NCBI RefSeq assembly: GCF_013391415.1
Contig: NZ_JACAXB010000020.1
Coordinates: 159,271 to 223,270 of the forward strand
Direction: 5' to 3'
DNA length: 64,000 nt
Source of the DNA: Aquitalea sp. LB_tupeE
Lineage (GTDB): Bacteria > Pseudomonadota > Gammaproteobacteria > Burkholderiales > Chromobacteriaceae
In this document: piece by piece, positions 35,280 to 44,714 of the stretch
Position numbering within the stretch: position 1 is the stretch's first letter
Layout of the letters: each line of letters begins with the position of its first letter
Position numbers and translations under genes: made by a program
Notes under the pieces: model-generated
Seen by the model: only the letters and a program-made list of their open reading frames with translations
What the model was told of the DNA's origin: nothing
Database searches by the model: none

Positions 35280-36499
35280 CCGATCACCCCGCATCCCGTC
35301 TTGAGCAAGAGCTGGCTTCAGCCGAGAAGCAGCCTTGGTTCCAGCTGCGTTTCCCCCCTGTGCTGGAGCAATCTTTCCTGGACTCCACTTTTGAACAACG
35401 CATGCGCCGTTATCGGGTATTTGGTGCGCTGGGCATAGTCGTGTTCATGATGTACGGCCTGATCGACAAATATTATCTGGCTGATGTCTATGGCCGTATC
35501 TGGATGTGGCGCTGGCTGATTCTGCCTGGTATCGGGGTGGCATCCATCCTCAGCAGTTTCTGGCCCCGATTGCATCGCTGGTACGAATACACGGTCATGA
35601 TCGCCGGTACCACGTTTGTGCTGGGGCTGATCTGGTTTTTCTCCATCAGCCGCATGCCAACCGCCCAGCATTACTATGGCGGGGTGATGCTGTGTCTTGT
35701 ATTCCTGATGTTCGGTCTGCGCATTCCATTCCGGCTTGCCTGTTATAGCAGCGTGGTCAGCCTGTTGTACCTTGGCTGGGTACTGGTGGATTGGCCCTTC
35801 CTCCAGCAAAGCACGCGTTCGCTGATCTTCATTCTGGTGATTTCCTGCGTGCTGCTCGGCTTGCTGGGTTTGTTCCAGCTGGAAAAAGAAGCACGTCGCA
35901 GCTATGTACTTTCCCAGCACTTACAGCGCGATCATCGCCAGTTACAGCAGGGTTTTCGTTATTTGCAGCAATTATCCAGTGCAGACGGCCTGACCGGCCT
36001 GCACAACCGGCGCTATTTTGACCAGCAACTGCAAACCGTATGGGAAGCACGCTTGCGCCAGAAGTCGGACATCGCCCTGCTGTTTTTCGATGTCGATTAT
36101 TTCAAGAAATACAATGACAGCCAGGGGCACCAGATGGGCGATGATGCGCTGATCAAAGTGGCCCGGGTGATCGGTCGTCATGCGGACGCCTGCCATGGCT
36201 GCGCTGCGCGCTATGGTGGAGAAGAATTTGTCTTGCTGTTGTCCGCCTGTAATTTGCGTCAGGCAGGTCAGTTGGCCGAGCAAATCCGTCAGGATGTCGA
36301 AGCGCTGGCCTTACCGCACCCCACCTCGCAATGCAGCTCGGTGGTCACCATCAGCATTGGTCTGGCCGTGGCACACTCCAGCATCAGCCAGAAACCGGAA
36401 TGGCTGGTGCGCACCGCGGATGCAGCCCTGTACCAGGCCAAGAAGCAGGGGCGTAACTGCATTGTCACCATGCACTCCTGCCAGCCCTTACCGGGTTGA
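35276..36499 (+). CDS. integral-membrane diguanylate cyclase
   Basis: 407 residues. About six hydrophobic segments span residues ~45-205, then a short coiled linker and a GGDEF domain with GGEEF at 314-318. Substrate and metal residues look intact (FFDVDYFKKYNDSQGHQMGD). It should make c-di-GMP from two GTP; no EAL domain is present. The membrane part is a generic multi-pass sensor with no family I recognise. GGAG lies eight bases before the ATG. Confidence 0.87.
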   Translation: MTDHPASRLEQELASAEKQPWFQLRFPPVLEQSFLDSTFEQRMRRYRVFGALGIVVFMMYGLIDKYYLADVYGRIWMWRWLILPGIGVASILSSFWPRLHRWYEYTVMIAGTTFVLGLIWFFSISRMPTAQHYYGGVMLCLVFLMFGLRIPFRLACYSSVVSLLYLGWVLVDWPFLQQSTRSLIFILVISCVLLGLLGLFQLEKEARRSYVLSQHLQRDHRQLQQGFRYLQQLSSADGLTGLHNRRYFDQQLQTVWEARLRQKSDIALLFFDVDYFKKYNDSQGHQMGDDALIKVARVIGRHADACHGCAARYGGEEFVLLLSACNLRQAGQLAEQIRQDVEALALPHPTSQCSSVVTISIGLAVAHSSISQKPEWLVRTADAALYQAKKQGRNCIVTMHSCQPLPG

Positions 36500-36658
36500 G
36501 TGCAATAAGGTGGCTTGCACCAGCCATGGCCTGGTCATTAGTCTGTTTTGTGAAACAATGTTGCCCGGTTTGATGGATTTATCTGTCTTTATCCAGCCGC
36601 TAAAGTACGAGCCATCATTCATCACGCACTGCCACCGGCGGTGCTAACGGAGCACATC

Positions 36659-37537
36659 ATGGCACGTCACACCACACTCTTCTTGTCGCTTTCCCTGTTT
36701 GCCGGCTTGTCCGCCAGCCTTGCCCAGGCGGCAGAGCCATTGCAATTGTCGGTTTATCAGGCAGATGACAACAGCTTCGATGTCACCTCGGTACTGGTCA
36801 GTGGCCAGCACGATGCCATTTTGATCGACAGCGGTTTTACCCGTGCCGACGCCTACCGCATTGCCGCCCGCATTCTGGATAGCGGCAAGCAGCTCAAGGC
36901 CATTTACATCAGCCAGGCCGACCCGGATTATTACTTTGGCGCGACCACGCTCAAGCAGATTTTCCCCAAGGCAGAGCTAGTGGCCGCTGCGCCCACGCTG
37001 GCGCGTATCCAGGCTAATGTCGCTGGCAAGGTGGCATTCTGGGGGCCGAAAATGGGTGACAATGCCCCGGCCACGCCGCTGACCCTGCCGCAGGCCCTCA
37101 AGGAAGGCCGGCTGATGCTGGAAGGGCAGAGCCTGGAAGTGCGTGGCACCAGCGGTGTTCTGGCACACCGCGGTTATGTCTGGATTCCGTCCATTCGCGC
37201 CATTGTGGGTAATGTAGGCGTGGTCTCCGGTCTGCATGTGTGGACGGCCGATACCCAGCGCAAGGAAGAGCGTCAGGCATGGCTGGCCCAACTGGATGAA
37301 ATGGAAGCATTGCAACCCAAAGAGGTGATTCCCGGCCATATGGCAGCCAATGCCCCCACGGGCCTCGCCAGCATCCGTTACACCCGCAGTTATCTGCAGC
37401 AGTTTGAACAGAATCTGGCGCTGTCGGGTAATAGCGGCGAGTTGATCCAGCGTATGCAGCAGGCTTTCCCTAATGCTGGTGAAGCCATGTCGCTGGAAAT
37501 CGGTGCCAAAGTCAACAAAGGTGAAATGAAATGGTAA
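36659..37537 (+). CDS. exported metallo-beta-lactamase-fold protein lacking the metal motif
   Basis: 292 residues. A signal peptide (LFLSLSLFAGLSASLAQA) precedes the mature part. The beta-lactamase fold is recognisable (AILIDSGFTRADAYRIAARI, AIYISQADPDYYFGA and VIPGHMA). The canonical HxHxDH motif is replaced by QADPDY, so at least three metal ligands are lost; a late histidine in PGHMA remains. Hydrolysis by the usual two-zinc mechanism is therefore doubtful. GGAGCACATC precedes the ATG. The last seven bases overlap the CGWC thioredoxin-fold gene, suggesting joint function. Confidence 0.78.
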   Translation: MARHTTLFLSLSLFAGLSASLAQAAEPLQLSVYQADDNSFDVTSVLVSGQHDAILIDSGFTRADAYRIAARILDSGKQLKAIYISQADPDYYFGATTLKQIFPKAELVAAAPTLARIQANVAGKVAFWGPKMGDNAPATPLTLPQALKEGRLMLEGQSLEVRGTSGVLAHRGYVWIPSIRAIVGNVGVVSGLHVWTADTQRKEERQAWLAQLDEMEALQPKEVIPGHMAANAPTGLASIRYTRSYLQQFEQNLALSGNSGELIQRMQQAFPNAGEAMSLEIGAKVNKGEMKW

Positions 37538-38226
37538 ACGCCACCCTGCATTACTTCTACGACCCGCTATGCGGTTGGTGCTATGCCGCTTCGCCGCTAT
37601 TACAGGCTACTGCCAGCCTGCCCGGCCTCGATGTGCAGCTGCATGCTGGCGGAATGATGAGCGGTAGCCGCCGTCAAGCTGTCACTCCGGCACTGCGCGA
37701 CTATGTCATGCCCCACGACCAGCGTATTGCCAGCCTCACCGGTTTGCCGTTTGGCCAGGACTATTTCGATGGCTTGTTGCGGGATGAAACGGCAATCTTT
37801 GATTCGACGCCCCCCATCGCCGCCATCCTGTTGGCAGAACAGCTGGGCCTGCCCGCCTTGGCCATGCTGTCGGTGTTGCAGCGTGCCCATTACCAGCGCG
37901 GACTACGCATTGCTGATCTGGCGGTGCTGGCAGCGCTTGCCGGTGAACAAGGGCTGGATGCCGCGGTGTTTGCCGCCCGTCTGGGTGAGGCAATGCAGCA
38001 GGCAGAAGAGCATATCCAGACCAGCCGCAGCCTGATGCAGCAATACCGTCTGCAGGGTTTTCCCAGTCTGTTGCTGGAGCGTGATGGACAGTGGCAACGG
38101 CTGGATGTCTCGTCATGGCTGGGGCAGCCAGACGCCTTTGCAGCCGCTTTGCAACAAGCGTTGTTGCCTGCGGCAGAACAGGCCGGCCCGGCTTGCTCGG
38201 CCGATGGGTGCCAGCTTCCGAATTAA
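37531..38226 (+). CDS. DsbA-like thioredoxin-fold protein with CGWC motif
   Basis: 231 residues. The opening YFYDPLCGWCYAASP holds the CGWC redox pair and GFPSLLLE holds the cis-proline loop, as in the FrnE/DsbA-like cytoplasmic branch. The inserted helical domain typical of this branch occupies the middle. No signal peptide is visible, so it is probably cytoplasmic although its upstream partner is exported. A C-terminal CSADGCQ adds two cysteines. It could act as a disulfide oxidoreductase or a glutathione-dependent isomerase; the substrate is unknown. Confidence 0.82.
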   Translation: MVNATLHYFYDPLCGWCYAASPLLQATASLPGLDVQLHAGGMMSGSRRQAVTPALRDYVMPHDQRIASLTGLPFGQDYFDGLLRDETAIFDSTPPIAAILLAEQLGLPALAMLSVLQRAHYQRGLRIADLAVLAALAGEQGLDAAVFAARLGEAMQQAEEHIQTSRSLMQQYRLQGFPSLLLERDGQWQRLDVSSWLGQPDAFAAALQQALLPAAEQAGPACSADGCQLPN

Positions 38227-38256
38227 GCGGATAGTCAGGAGGGATGCTGCGCCGGC

Positions 38257-39405
38257 TCAGGCGCAGCGCACCACCACCAGCGAAATGTCATCGTGGTTTT
38301 CATTCCCGGCCAGATGCCGGTTGACTGCCTGGGTGATGGCACCCTGAATGTCCAGCGAGCCAGCCTCGCGCATGGCCTGCAGCACACCGTCCAGCCCGAA
38401 CGGCTCTTTGGCGGGATTGCTTGCTTCGGTTACGCCATCCGAGCACACCACCAGTGCGCCACTGTCCTGCCAGCTGAAATAATCCAGCGTGGATTCGAAA
38501 TCGCTGTCCGGCAAAATACCCAGCGGTGGTGAACGCGAAGCAAAGTTTTTCTTTACCTCACCATTGCGGTCTACATACATGGCACAGGGAATGCCGCCAT
38601 TCCACACCGCAATACGGTGCAGCTGGTAGTCCACTTCTATCAAGGCGGCGGCAACAAAGCGTCCTATCGGCAAAATGGTGTGCAGCTTGCGATTGATGGT
38701 GCGAGCGATTTCCTGCACCGGCAGGTTGCGGTCGCACATGGCAAAAAAGGTATCCACTGCCGGCAAGCCGCAAATGGCAGCAGCCAGCCCGTGACCCGTA
38801 CTGTCAGCCAGCATGATGCGATCCAGACCAGGACGGCTACGACGGATGCAAATGGTATCGCCGCTGAAGTTCATCGCCGGGCGTTGCCATTGCTGGATAT
38901 TGGGTGGTGTCTGCTCGGCACGGCGCGTGAAGCGGTCCAGCACCATCTGGGCAAACATCTGCTCTTGCTCGTTGATGCGGTAATACGCTTCCAGCCGTTC
39001 ACTGTCATGCGCGATGCGCTGCTGCATCTCGGAGATACGAATCAGCACATGCAGCTTGGCCGTGAGGATATCCAGATCAATCGGCTTGGTGAGGTAGTCA
39101 TCCGCCCCCATGGTCAGGCCACGCAGCAACTGGCTGCGGTCAGACAAGGAGGTAAGGAAAATGATGGGAATCCAGTGTTCGCCCAGTAACTGACGAATGG
39201 CGCTGGTGGCGGCAAAGCCATCCATCACCGGCATGGTGACATCCATGAAAATGACGTCAGGGCGTTGATGGCAGCAGTAATCCACAGCCTCCTGGCCATT
39301 GCACACGGCCACGGCCTCGTGACCCAAGAGCCGGATGTAATCAATCAGGATCTGACGGGATGTCGGACTGTCTTCCGCAACCAGAATGGTCAGCGCGCGG
39401 GTCAT
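38257..39405 (-). CDS. response regulator with SpoIIE/PP2C phosphatase output
   Basis: 382 residues. The receiver (1-125) has acidic AEDSP, phospho-acceptor Asp in IFMDVTMPVMDG and Lys in LTKPIDLD. After a helical linker, a PP2C-type SpoIIE phosphatase (about 170-382) has ADSTGHGLAAA, CSDGVTEA and HDDISLVVV, which carry the metal aspartates. Such proteins dephosphorylate an anti-sigma-factor antagonist (STAS) protein in a partner switch. No STAS, anti-sigma or kinase gene is beside it, so its partners are elsewhere. It is monocistronic. Confidence 0.87.
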   Translation of the reverse strand: MTRALTILVAEDSPTSRQILIDYIRLLGHEAVAVCNGQEAVDYCCHQRPDVIFMDVTMPVMDGFAATSAIRQLLGEHWIPIIFLTSLSDRSQLLRGLTMGADDYLTKPIDLDILTAKLHVLIRISEMQQRIAHDSERLEAYYRINEQEQMFAQMVLDRFTRRAEQTPPNIQQWQRPAMNFSGDTICIRRSRPGLDRIMLADSTGHGLAAAICGLPAVDTFFAMCDRNLPVQEIARTINRKLHTILPIGRFVAAALIEVDYQLHRIAVWNGGIPCAMYVDRNGEVKKNFASRSPPLGILPDSDFESTLDYFSWQDSGALVVCSDGVTEASNPAKEPFGLDGVLQAMREAGSLDIQGAITQAVNRHLAGNENHDDISLVVVRCA

Positions 39406-39603
39406 TCAACAAACCTTGTGGGGGAAAGGGCAGGGCACGGTGCTGCCTGTGACATAAGCGGTCGCATGTGTAGCTACTATAGAGCGCTCCGACAGTTTAT
39501 GCCATTAGCTTGGCAGTGAATCTGCAAACTTTAATAAACCGCGTGGGCAGATGCGCACGACTGTTGTAGGCTTGCCGCACTATTTTTAACTGGAGCGATG
39601 TTG

Positions 39604-40056
39604 ATGACCATCTGGGTTGATGCGGATGCTTGTCCGGCCGTGGTGCGCGACATCATCTGCCGGGCGGCACAGCGAACTGCCAGTAGCGCGGTATTCGTGG
39701 CCAATCGCATGACGGCCTTGCCTGCCAGTCCTTACTTGCGCGCCATCGTGGTGGCCAAGGGCTTTGATGTGGCAGATGCCGAAATTGCCAGGCAGTGTGA
39801 GGCGGGGCATCTGCTGGTGAGTGCGGATATTGCCCTGGCTGCACAGGTATTGGCCAAAGGTGCCGCTGCCATCAATTTTCGTGGTGAGCCCTACTCTGCG
39901 GACACCATAGAAGGGCAGCTCACCATGCGCGACTTCATGGATACCTTGCGCGCCAGCGGTATCCAGAGTGGCGGACCTCCGCCTTTTAGCCAGGCGGATC
40001 GTCAGCAATTTGCTGCCAGACTGGACCGCTGGCTGGCTACTGGCCATACAGGCTGA
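39604..40056 (+). CDS. YaiI/YqxD family protein (DUF188)
   Basis: About 150 residues. It opens [13 protein letters not shown] and includes [28 protein letters not shown], which fit the YaiI/YqxD family, a PIN-like fold with conserved aspartates suggesting nuclease activity. Biochemical function is not established in the family. The ATG at 39604 is preferred over 39598 because GGAG then has eight-base spacing. A weak promoter (TTGGCA, 16 bases, TAATAA) lies at about 39510-39537. Confidence 0.82.
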   Translation: MTIWVDADACPAVVRDIICRAAQRTASSAVFVANRMTALPASPYLRAIVVAKGFDVADAEIARQCEAGHLLVSADIALAAQVLAKGAAAINFRGEPYSADTIEGQLTMRDFMDTLRASGIQSGGPPPFSQADRQQFAARLDRWLATGHTG

Positions 40057-40331
40057 CGCTATGGCCAGGAGGGCAGACCGCATGCCCCTGCTTATCTCTC
40101 CACAAGTTTTTTATCAGACTGACGATAAAGAGTAAAAACTTGGTTATTAGCTTGATTTTAAATATCAGCCAATTTTCATGGCGATATTTTTATATATAAA
40201 TTTAAAATTGAAATAGTTTTAGCTTGGCGAGGCGTGTGATGCTATTATCATATTTGCCTTGCCTGCAAGGGGGTGTGGCGGAATGGTCCGACGCACCGCT
40301 TAGACCAGAGAGTGTTCACTTGAGCCCAATC
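40057..40331. other. AT-rich gap with a tRNA-Leu-like 5' fragment
   Basis: Bases 40091-40255 are strikingly AT-rich for this chromosome. At 40269-40306 the sequence contains GTGGCGGAAT-GGT-CC-GACGCACC and then a TTAGA, closely matching the acceptor-side, D-arm and early anticodon region of bacterial tRNA-Leu. The rest (variable arm, T arm, acceptor end) is not present, so this is not a working tRNA. It may be a tRNA fragment left by an integration or excision event, or a chance resemblance. Confidence 0.4.
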
Positions 40332-41084
40332 ATGGATACGCGTGCCATCGCCACTTTCGACTTGCACTCCGAGCAATATGCGCGCTACCGCCCGCAATAC
40401 CCGGACATGCTGTTTCGCTGGTTGCAGGCTGCGGTGCCGCATCATCAACGGGCTTGGGATTGTGCAACCGGTACCGGGCAGGCGGCTGGCAAGCTGGCCT
40501 TGATGTTCGATCGTGTCGATGCTTGTGACCTCAACCATAGCCAGCTGGAAGCTGCCGAACAGGCTGCCAATGTGTTCTACCTGGAGTGTGCGGCGGAACA
40601 ATCCCCTTACGGGGATGCCGTTTTCGACCTCATTACCGTGGCGCAGTCCCTGCACTGGTTTGATTTCTCACGCTTCTGGCCGCAGGTGGAGCGCACGCTC
40701 AAGCCCGGTGGTGTATTTGCCGCATGGGGTTACGACTGGTTCCAGGTGACACCGGAAGTGGATGACGCCATGCGCTTTTTCCGTGCTGTCATCGAACCGT
40801 TCTGGTCCAGCTGCAGTCAGCTGCTGTGGGATGGCTACCGCCATGTCGGCATGCCTCTGCCTGTGCTGGATACGCCGTGCTACCAGATCGCCATGCAGTG
40901 GAATCTGGAACAGCTGCTTGGCTATCTCAATACCTGGTCTGCCACCAAGCTGTGTGTGCAAAGCCTGGGTAGCCATGTGCTTAACGATGCGCGACAGCGT
41001 CTGGCACGCGGCTGGGGCGACCCTGCCACCGTGCGGCGGGTGGTCATGCCTTTGCATTTCATCGCCGGGCGCAAGCCTGCCTGA
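40332..41084 (+). CDS. class I SAM-dependent methyltransferase (UbiE/Tmt-like)
   Basis: About 250 residues. It starts RAIATFDLHSEQYARYRPQYP, a pattern shared by many small-molecule methyltransferases, followed by AWDCATGTGQAAGKLA (SAM motif I), DACDLNHSQLEAA and ITVAQSLHWFD (motif for trans-aconitate methyltransferase-like members). The ATG at 40332 follows the tRNA-like fragment; the longer frame to 40224 runs through it and is rejected. A strong terminator follows. Substrate unknown. Confidence 0.8.
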   Translation: MDTRAIATFDLHSEQYARYRPQYPDMLFRWLQAAVPHHQRAWDCATGTGQAAGKLALMFDRVDACDLNHSQLEAAEQAANVFYLECAAEQSPYGDAVFDLITVAQSLHWFDFSRFWPQVERTLKPGGVFAAWGYDWFQVTPEVDDAMRFFRAVIEPFWSSCSQLLWDGYRHVGMPLPVLDTPCYQIAMQWNLEQLLGYLNTWSATKLCVQSLGSHVLNDARQRLARGWGDPATVRRVVMPLHFIAGRKPA

Positions 41085-41088
41085 ACAC

Positions 41089-41114
41089 AAAAACCGGCTG
41101 CAAAGCCGGTTTTT
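41089..41114 (+). terminator. rho-independent terminator
   Basis: AAAAACCGGCT / AGCCGGTTTTT stem with GCAA loop and T run, five bases after the methyltransferase stop. It also lies 16 bases downstream of the converging DUF2721 gene and its A run makes it usable in both directions. Confidence 0.88.
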
Positions 41115-41129
41115 TCATGTCAGCAAATA

Positions 41130-41546
41130 TCAGGGGTACTGGCGGCTGGATTCCGCCTCCAGGTCTGAAAGCAGAATGTTCAGCGCATCCGAGGAGCGCA
41201 CCAGTTCCCACAGCGAGGTTGCCAGCGAGGCAATCATCAACAGCAGGCTGATGCCGAAGGAAAGTTCCCCCAGTTGCTGCCAGCCAGTGTAAATCTGGAA
41301 CATGGCCATGGTGCAGAGGAACAGGCTGCCTATCCCCAGAAACTGCATCCACTTGATCAGCTGGATGCGGGTACGCAAATTGCCAATCTGTAACAGGATC
41401 TTGGGGTTCTGCTCGGCTTTGTAGTCGGTGTACAGATTGCGGATGATGCTGGCCAGCCCGAGAAAACGGTTGGTATAAGCGAGCAACAGCAGTGAAATGG
41501 CAGGGAACAGCAAGGCCGGGGTGGTCAGGTTCAGTGCAGCATGCAT
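41130..41546 (-). CDS. DUF2721 family membrane protein
   Basis: 138 residues with three hydrophobic segments (about 10-28, 66-86 and 95-113). The sequence LAYTNRFLGLASIIRNL and the spacing of helices match the DUF2721 family of small inner-membrane proteins of unknown function. It is read after the L,D-transpeptidase gene with a five-base gap and may be co-transcribed with it and with tadA. Confidence 0.75.
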   Translation of the reverse strand: MHAALNLTTPALLFPAISLLLLAYTNRFLGLASIIRNLYTDYKAEQNPKILLQIGNLRTRIQLIKWMQFLGIGSLFLCTMAMFQIYTGWQQLGELSFGISLLLMIASLATSLWELVRSSDALNILLSDLEAESSRQYP

Positions 41547-41551
41547 GGTAT

Positions 41552-42199
41552 TCAGGAGTTCTCGTCTATCAAAACGTCGATGCCGTTGGGCGTTTGGTCA
41601 AACAGCTGGATGATGTCGGGATTTTTCATCCGCACACAACCCAGCGAGGTCGGGGTGCCAAAGGCAACATGCTCGCCCGCACCATGCAGGTAGATGGCAC
41701 GGTCGTAGCTGTCTACATTGCCACCCTGGTTCTTGCCGGGTTCGTCACCGCATAACCACAGGATACGCGTCAGAATCCAGTCTTTTTCCGGATATTGCCG
41801 GTGCAGTTCCGCCGTGTACTTCCAGGGGGTGACCCGACGGCGGAAAATGATGGTGTTTTCCTCTGCGCCCGCACCCAGCTTGTCGCAAACATGGTGCCAG
41901 CCGCGCGGGGTCTGGTAGCTGTTGCTCATTTCTCCCACGCCACGCCGGGCGGTGGAAACCACATAATGTTGCTGCAGGCGACCCCATTCATCAAACAGGC
42001 TCAGGCTCTGGCTGCGGATGCCAACCAATATCCAGGGCTGGCCGTAATGTCGCAGATTGGCACGGGTCGCTTGCAATGGCACAGCCTGCTGCTGCAGTAC
42101 AAAGGCGGCATCATTGCTGCTGTCTGGTGACAGGGCTTCAGCCTGCATGGGCAGCGTGGCGGTACTCATCAGTAATAATACAAGTGATAAATGACGCAT
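41552..42199 (-). CDS. L,D-transpeptidase (YkuD/ErfK family)
   Basis: 215 residues. A signal peptide (LSLVLLLMSTATLPMQAEA) is followed by a YkuD domain: QSLSLFDEWGRL, YLHGAGEHVAFGTPTSLGCVRM ends in the catalytic pattern with SLGCVRM (nucleophile Cys) and the upstream His. It would crosslink peptidoglycan 3-3 or attach proteins to it in the periplasm. The ATG at 42199 has GGGAA upstream. Four bases separate it from the tadA stop, so they likely share a transcript. Confidence 0.85.
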   Translation of the reverse strand: MRHLSLVLLLMSTATLPMQAEALSPDSSNDAAFVLQQQAVPLQATRANLRHYGQPWILVGIRSQSLSLFDEWGRLQQHYVVSTARRGVGEMSNSYQTPRGWHHVCDKLGAGAEENTIIFRRRVTPWKYTAELHRQYPEKDWILTRILWLCGDEPGKNQGGNVDSYDRAIYLHGAGEHVAFGTPTSLGCVRMKNPDIIQLFDQTPNGIDVLIDENS

Positions 42200-42203
42200 C
42201 TCA

Positions 42204-43055
<852 letters not shown>

Positions 43056-43077
43056 TCATCCTCTTGATACCCAGCCC

Positions 43078-43992
43078 ATGTCCCTGCCTTCTGTCAGTGA
43101 ATCCGGTATTGCCAGCTTGTGGTCCCGCGTGAACCGCCAGCCGTCTGAGCCTGCTGCCACCAGCCCGGTCATGAATACCTCAGGCGCAGCATCCGGCAAC
43201 GTATCGTCCGGACCGGCAGTCTGGTCCGCTAGCGATCCGGCCCGGCAGGCCGTCAGCCAGTCGCTGCAGCAGGCGCTGGCGCTATGGCAACAGCAGCAGT
43301 CCAGCCAGCTCAAGCAGGCGCAGCAACGCAAGCAGAGCAATAGTCAGCCACTGGATGCCAATCGCATGAAAATGCTGAAGGAAAGAGTGAAAAACCTACG
43401 GCAGATGCTGGTGGGCAAGGACAAAGGCAGTTTGCGTGCCATTGCCCTGCAATTGAAACAAATCACAGCCGAGTTACGGCAGATGGTGGCCAATGCCAGC
43501 GGGCAAGGGCAGGCGTCCGTCATGGAAGTAAGCGTTAATGTCACCATCAGCGGCAGTGTCTCCAGTGATCAGACCGACCATGCCGCGGATCAGGCCGATA
43601 GTGCTGTCGCCAGCACCGATGATGCTGCCATGGCGTCATCAGACAGCAGTACAGCGGAACCCGCGCAGGCGGCCATGGCCAGTAGCGCTAGTACTGGCAA
43701 TCAGGGCTTGGGCGGCAATATGGAGTTACAGGCCTTGCTCAACAGCATCAAGGCCATTGCCCAGTGGCTGAAGCAGCGTAGCCAGCAGAGCCAGGGGCAG
43801 GATGAAGGGCTGAAAAAGTGGCTGGATGGCAGTCAGGAGGATCTGGCAGCCATCGACCATATGCTGGCAGGTGGAAGCAATAACGCTCAGGGTGAGCTGA
43901 GTGTCAGCATCCAGCTTGCCACGGGTGGTGATGCGGGAGAAAGCGCGACGTCAGATGCCGGCAGTGCCGGCAATGTAAATGTTCAGGCCTGA
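43078..43992 (+). CDS. hypothetical Gln/Ser/Ala-rich protein
   Basis: About 304 residues, family not recognised. After a polar N-terminus, residues ~65-145 form a probable coiled helix (LKQAQQRKQSN, MKMLKERVKNLRQMLVG, LQLKQITAELRQMV). A low-complexity Ala/Ser/Asp stretch (~165-215) and a second helical part with IKAIAQWLKQRSQQ follow. Two matching short beta-like segments, VSVNVTISGS and LSVSIQLATGG, end each helical half, hinting at an internal duplication. No signal peptide. Start uncertain (ATG 43078 or 43039). The gene diverges from tadA. Confidence 0.55.
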   Translation: MSLPSVSESGIASLWSRVNRQPSEPAATSPVMNTSGAASGNVSSGPAVWSASDPARQAVSQSLQQALALWQQQQSSQLKQAQQRKQSNSQPLDANRMKMLKERVKNLRQMLVGKDKGSLRAIALQLKQITAELRQMVANASGQGQASVMEVSVNVTISGSVSSDQTDHAADQADSAVASTDDAAMASSDSSTAEPAQAAMASSASTGNQGLGGNMELQALLNSIKAIAQWLKQRSQQSQGQDEGLKKWLDGSQEDLAAIDHMLAGGSNNAQGELSVSIQLATGGDAGESATSDAGSAGNVNVQA

Positions 43993-44032
43993 AACCATCT
44001 GCTGGAGCCCGTCTTGCACATCAGCCAGGCGG

Positions 44033-44311
44033 TCAGCGTGCTGGCCAGAACTTGCTGGCCAATTTCCATAACAACATCAGCCGAGTACCACGACGCAGCC
44101 AGCGACGTAGTGCTTCGGAAGGGAGTACTCCGGCCAGGGTGGACAGGATGCCGCCAAGACGCCCGCCATCGGCAAAGGCCTTGAACCCTTCGCCAGCTAT
44201 GCCAAGTGGGTGCTTGCGCAATTGCTCCATTTCCAGGCTCAGCTTGACGCGCAGCACTTCTCCCTTCATCAGCAGCAACTGTTTCTTGATGGCGCGATCC
44301 TGCGGTTTCAT
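44033..44311 (-). CDS. small YqjK-like protein
   Basis: 92 residues, basic and helical (AIKKQLLLMKGEVLRVKLSLEME), ending in an amphipathic segment rich in Arg and Trp. I cannot assign it by motif; position after the YqjD- and YqjE-like genes (one-base gap) makes it the counterpart of YqjK in the enterobacterial yqjD-yqjE-yqjK run. Function unknown. Confidence 0.55.
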   Translation of the reverse strand: MKPQDRAIKKQLLLMKGEVLRVKLSLEMEQLRKHPLGIAGEGFKAFADGGRLGGILSTLAGVLPSEALRRWLRRGTRLMLLWKLASKFWPAR

Positions 44312-44312
44312 G

Positions 44313-44699
44313 TCAAAGCTTTCCGCTCAGGCTGTCCCAGTCCTTGCGGACTTCGGTCAGGGTATCGGTAAAGGGGGAAGGGCTGCGTCGGGCGCGTTGG
44401 CGCAGCTGCCACAGCAGGGCCACGCCACCTCCTGTGCTGCACAGCAGCAGGCCGCCCAGCAGCAAGGGACGCCAGCTGTCAGGGGTCAGCACCAGTATGA
44501 GCAGCAAGGCGGAGAGCAGGCCGACCAAGAGCAGGATCAATGCCAGGCCACCTAAGAACAGGCTGAACAGCAGGGCGTCCTTTTGCTCCTCCGCCTCAAG
44601 CACCAGCAGTTCAATACGGGTAAGCAGCAAGGAAAATACCCCGCCCAACAGCGAACGCAAGCTGCCGGGACGGGGCGGGCGTGAGGAATTGGCAGACAT
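44313..44699 (-). CDS. YqjE-like phage-holin-family membrane protein
   Basis: 128 residues with two membrane segments (about 46-70 and 76-97) separated by a short turn, preceded by SLLLTRIELLVLEAEEQKD. This layout matches the Phage_holin_3_6/YqjE family, which is chromosomal and not itself evidence of a prophage. Fifteen bases separate it from the YqjD-like gene. Confidence 0.75.
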   Translation of the reverse strand: MSANSSRPPRPGSLRSLLGGVFSLLLTRIELLVLEAEEQKDALLFSLFLGGLALILLLVGLLSALLLILVLTPDSWRPLLLGGLLLCSTGGGVALLWQLRQRARRSPSPFTDTLTEVRKDWDSLSGKL

Positions 44700-44714
44700 G
44701 CAGCAGCTGCGCGC

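Noticed and set aside
44313..44699. Holin-like gene as a sign of a prophage
   Set aside because: It belongs to the chromosomal YqjE family and lies in a yqjD-yqjE-type operon; no other phage gene is near.
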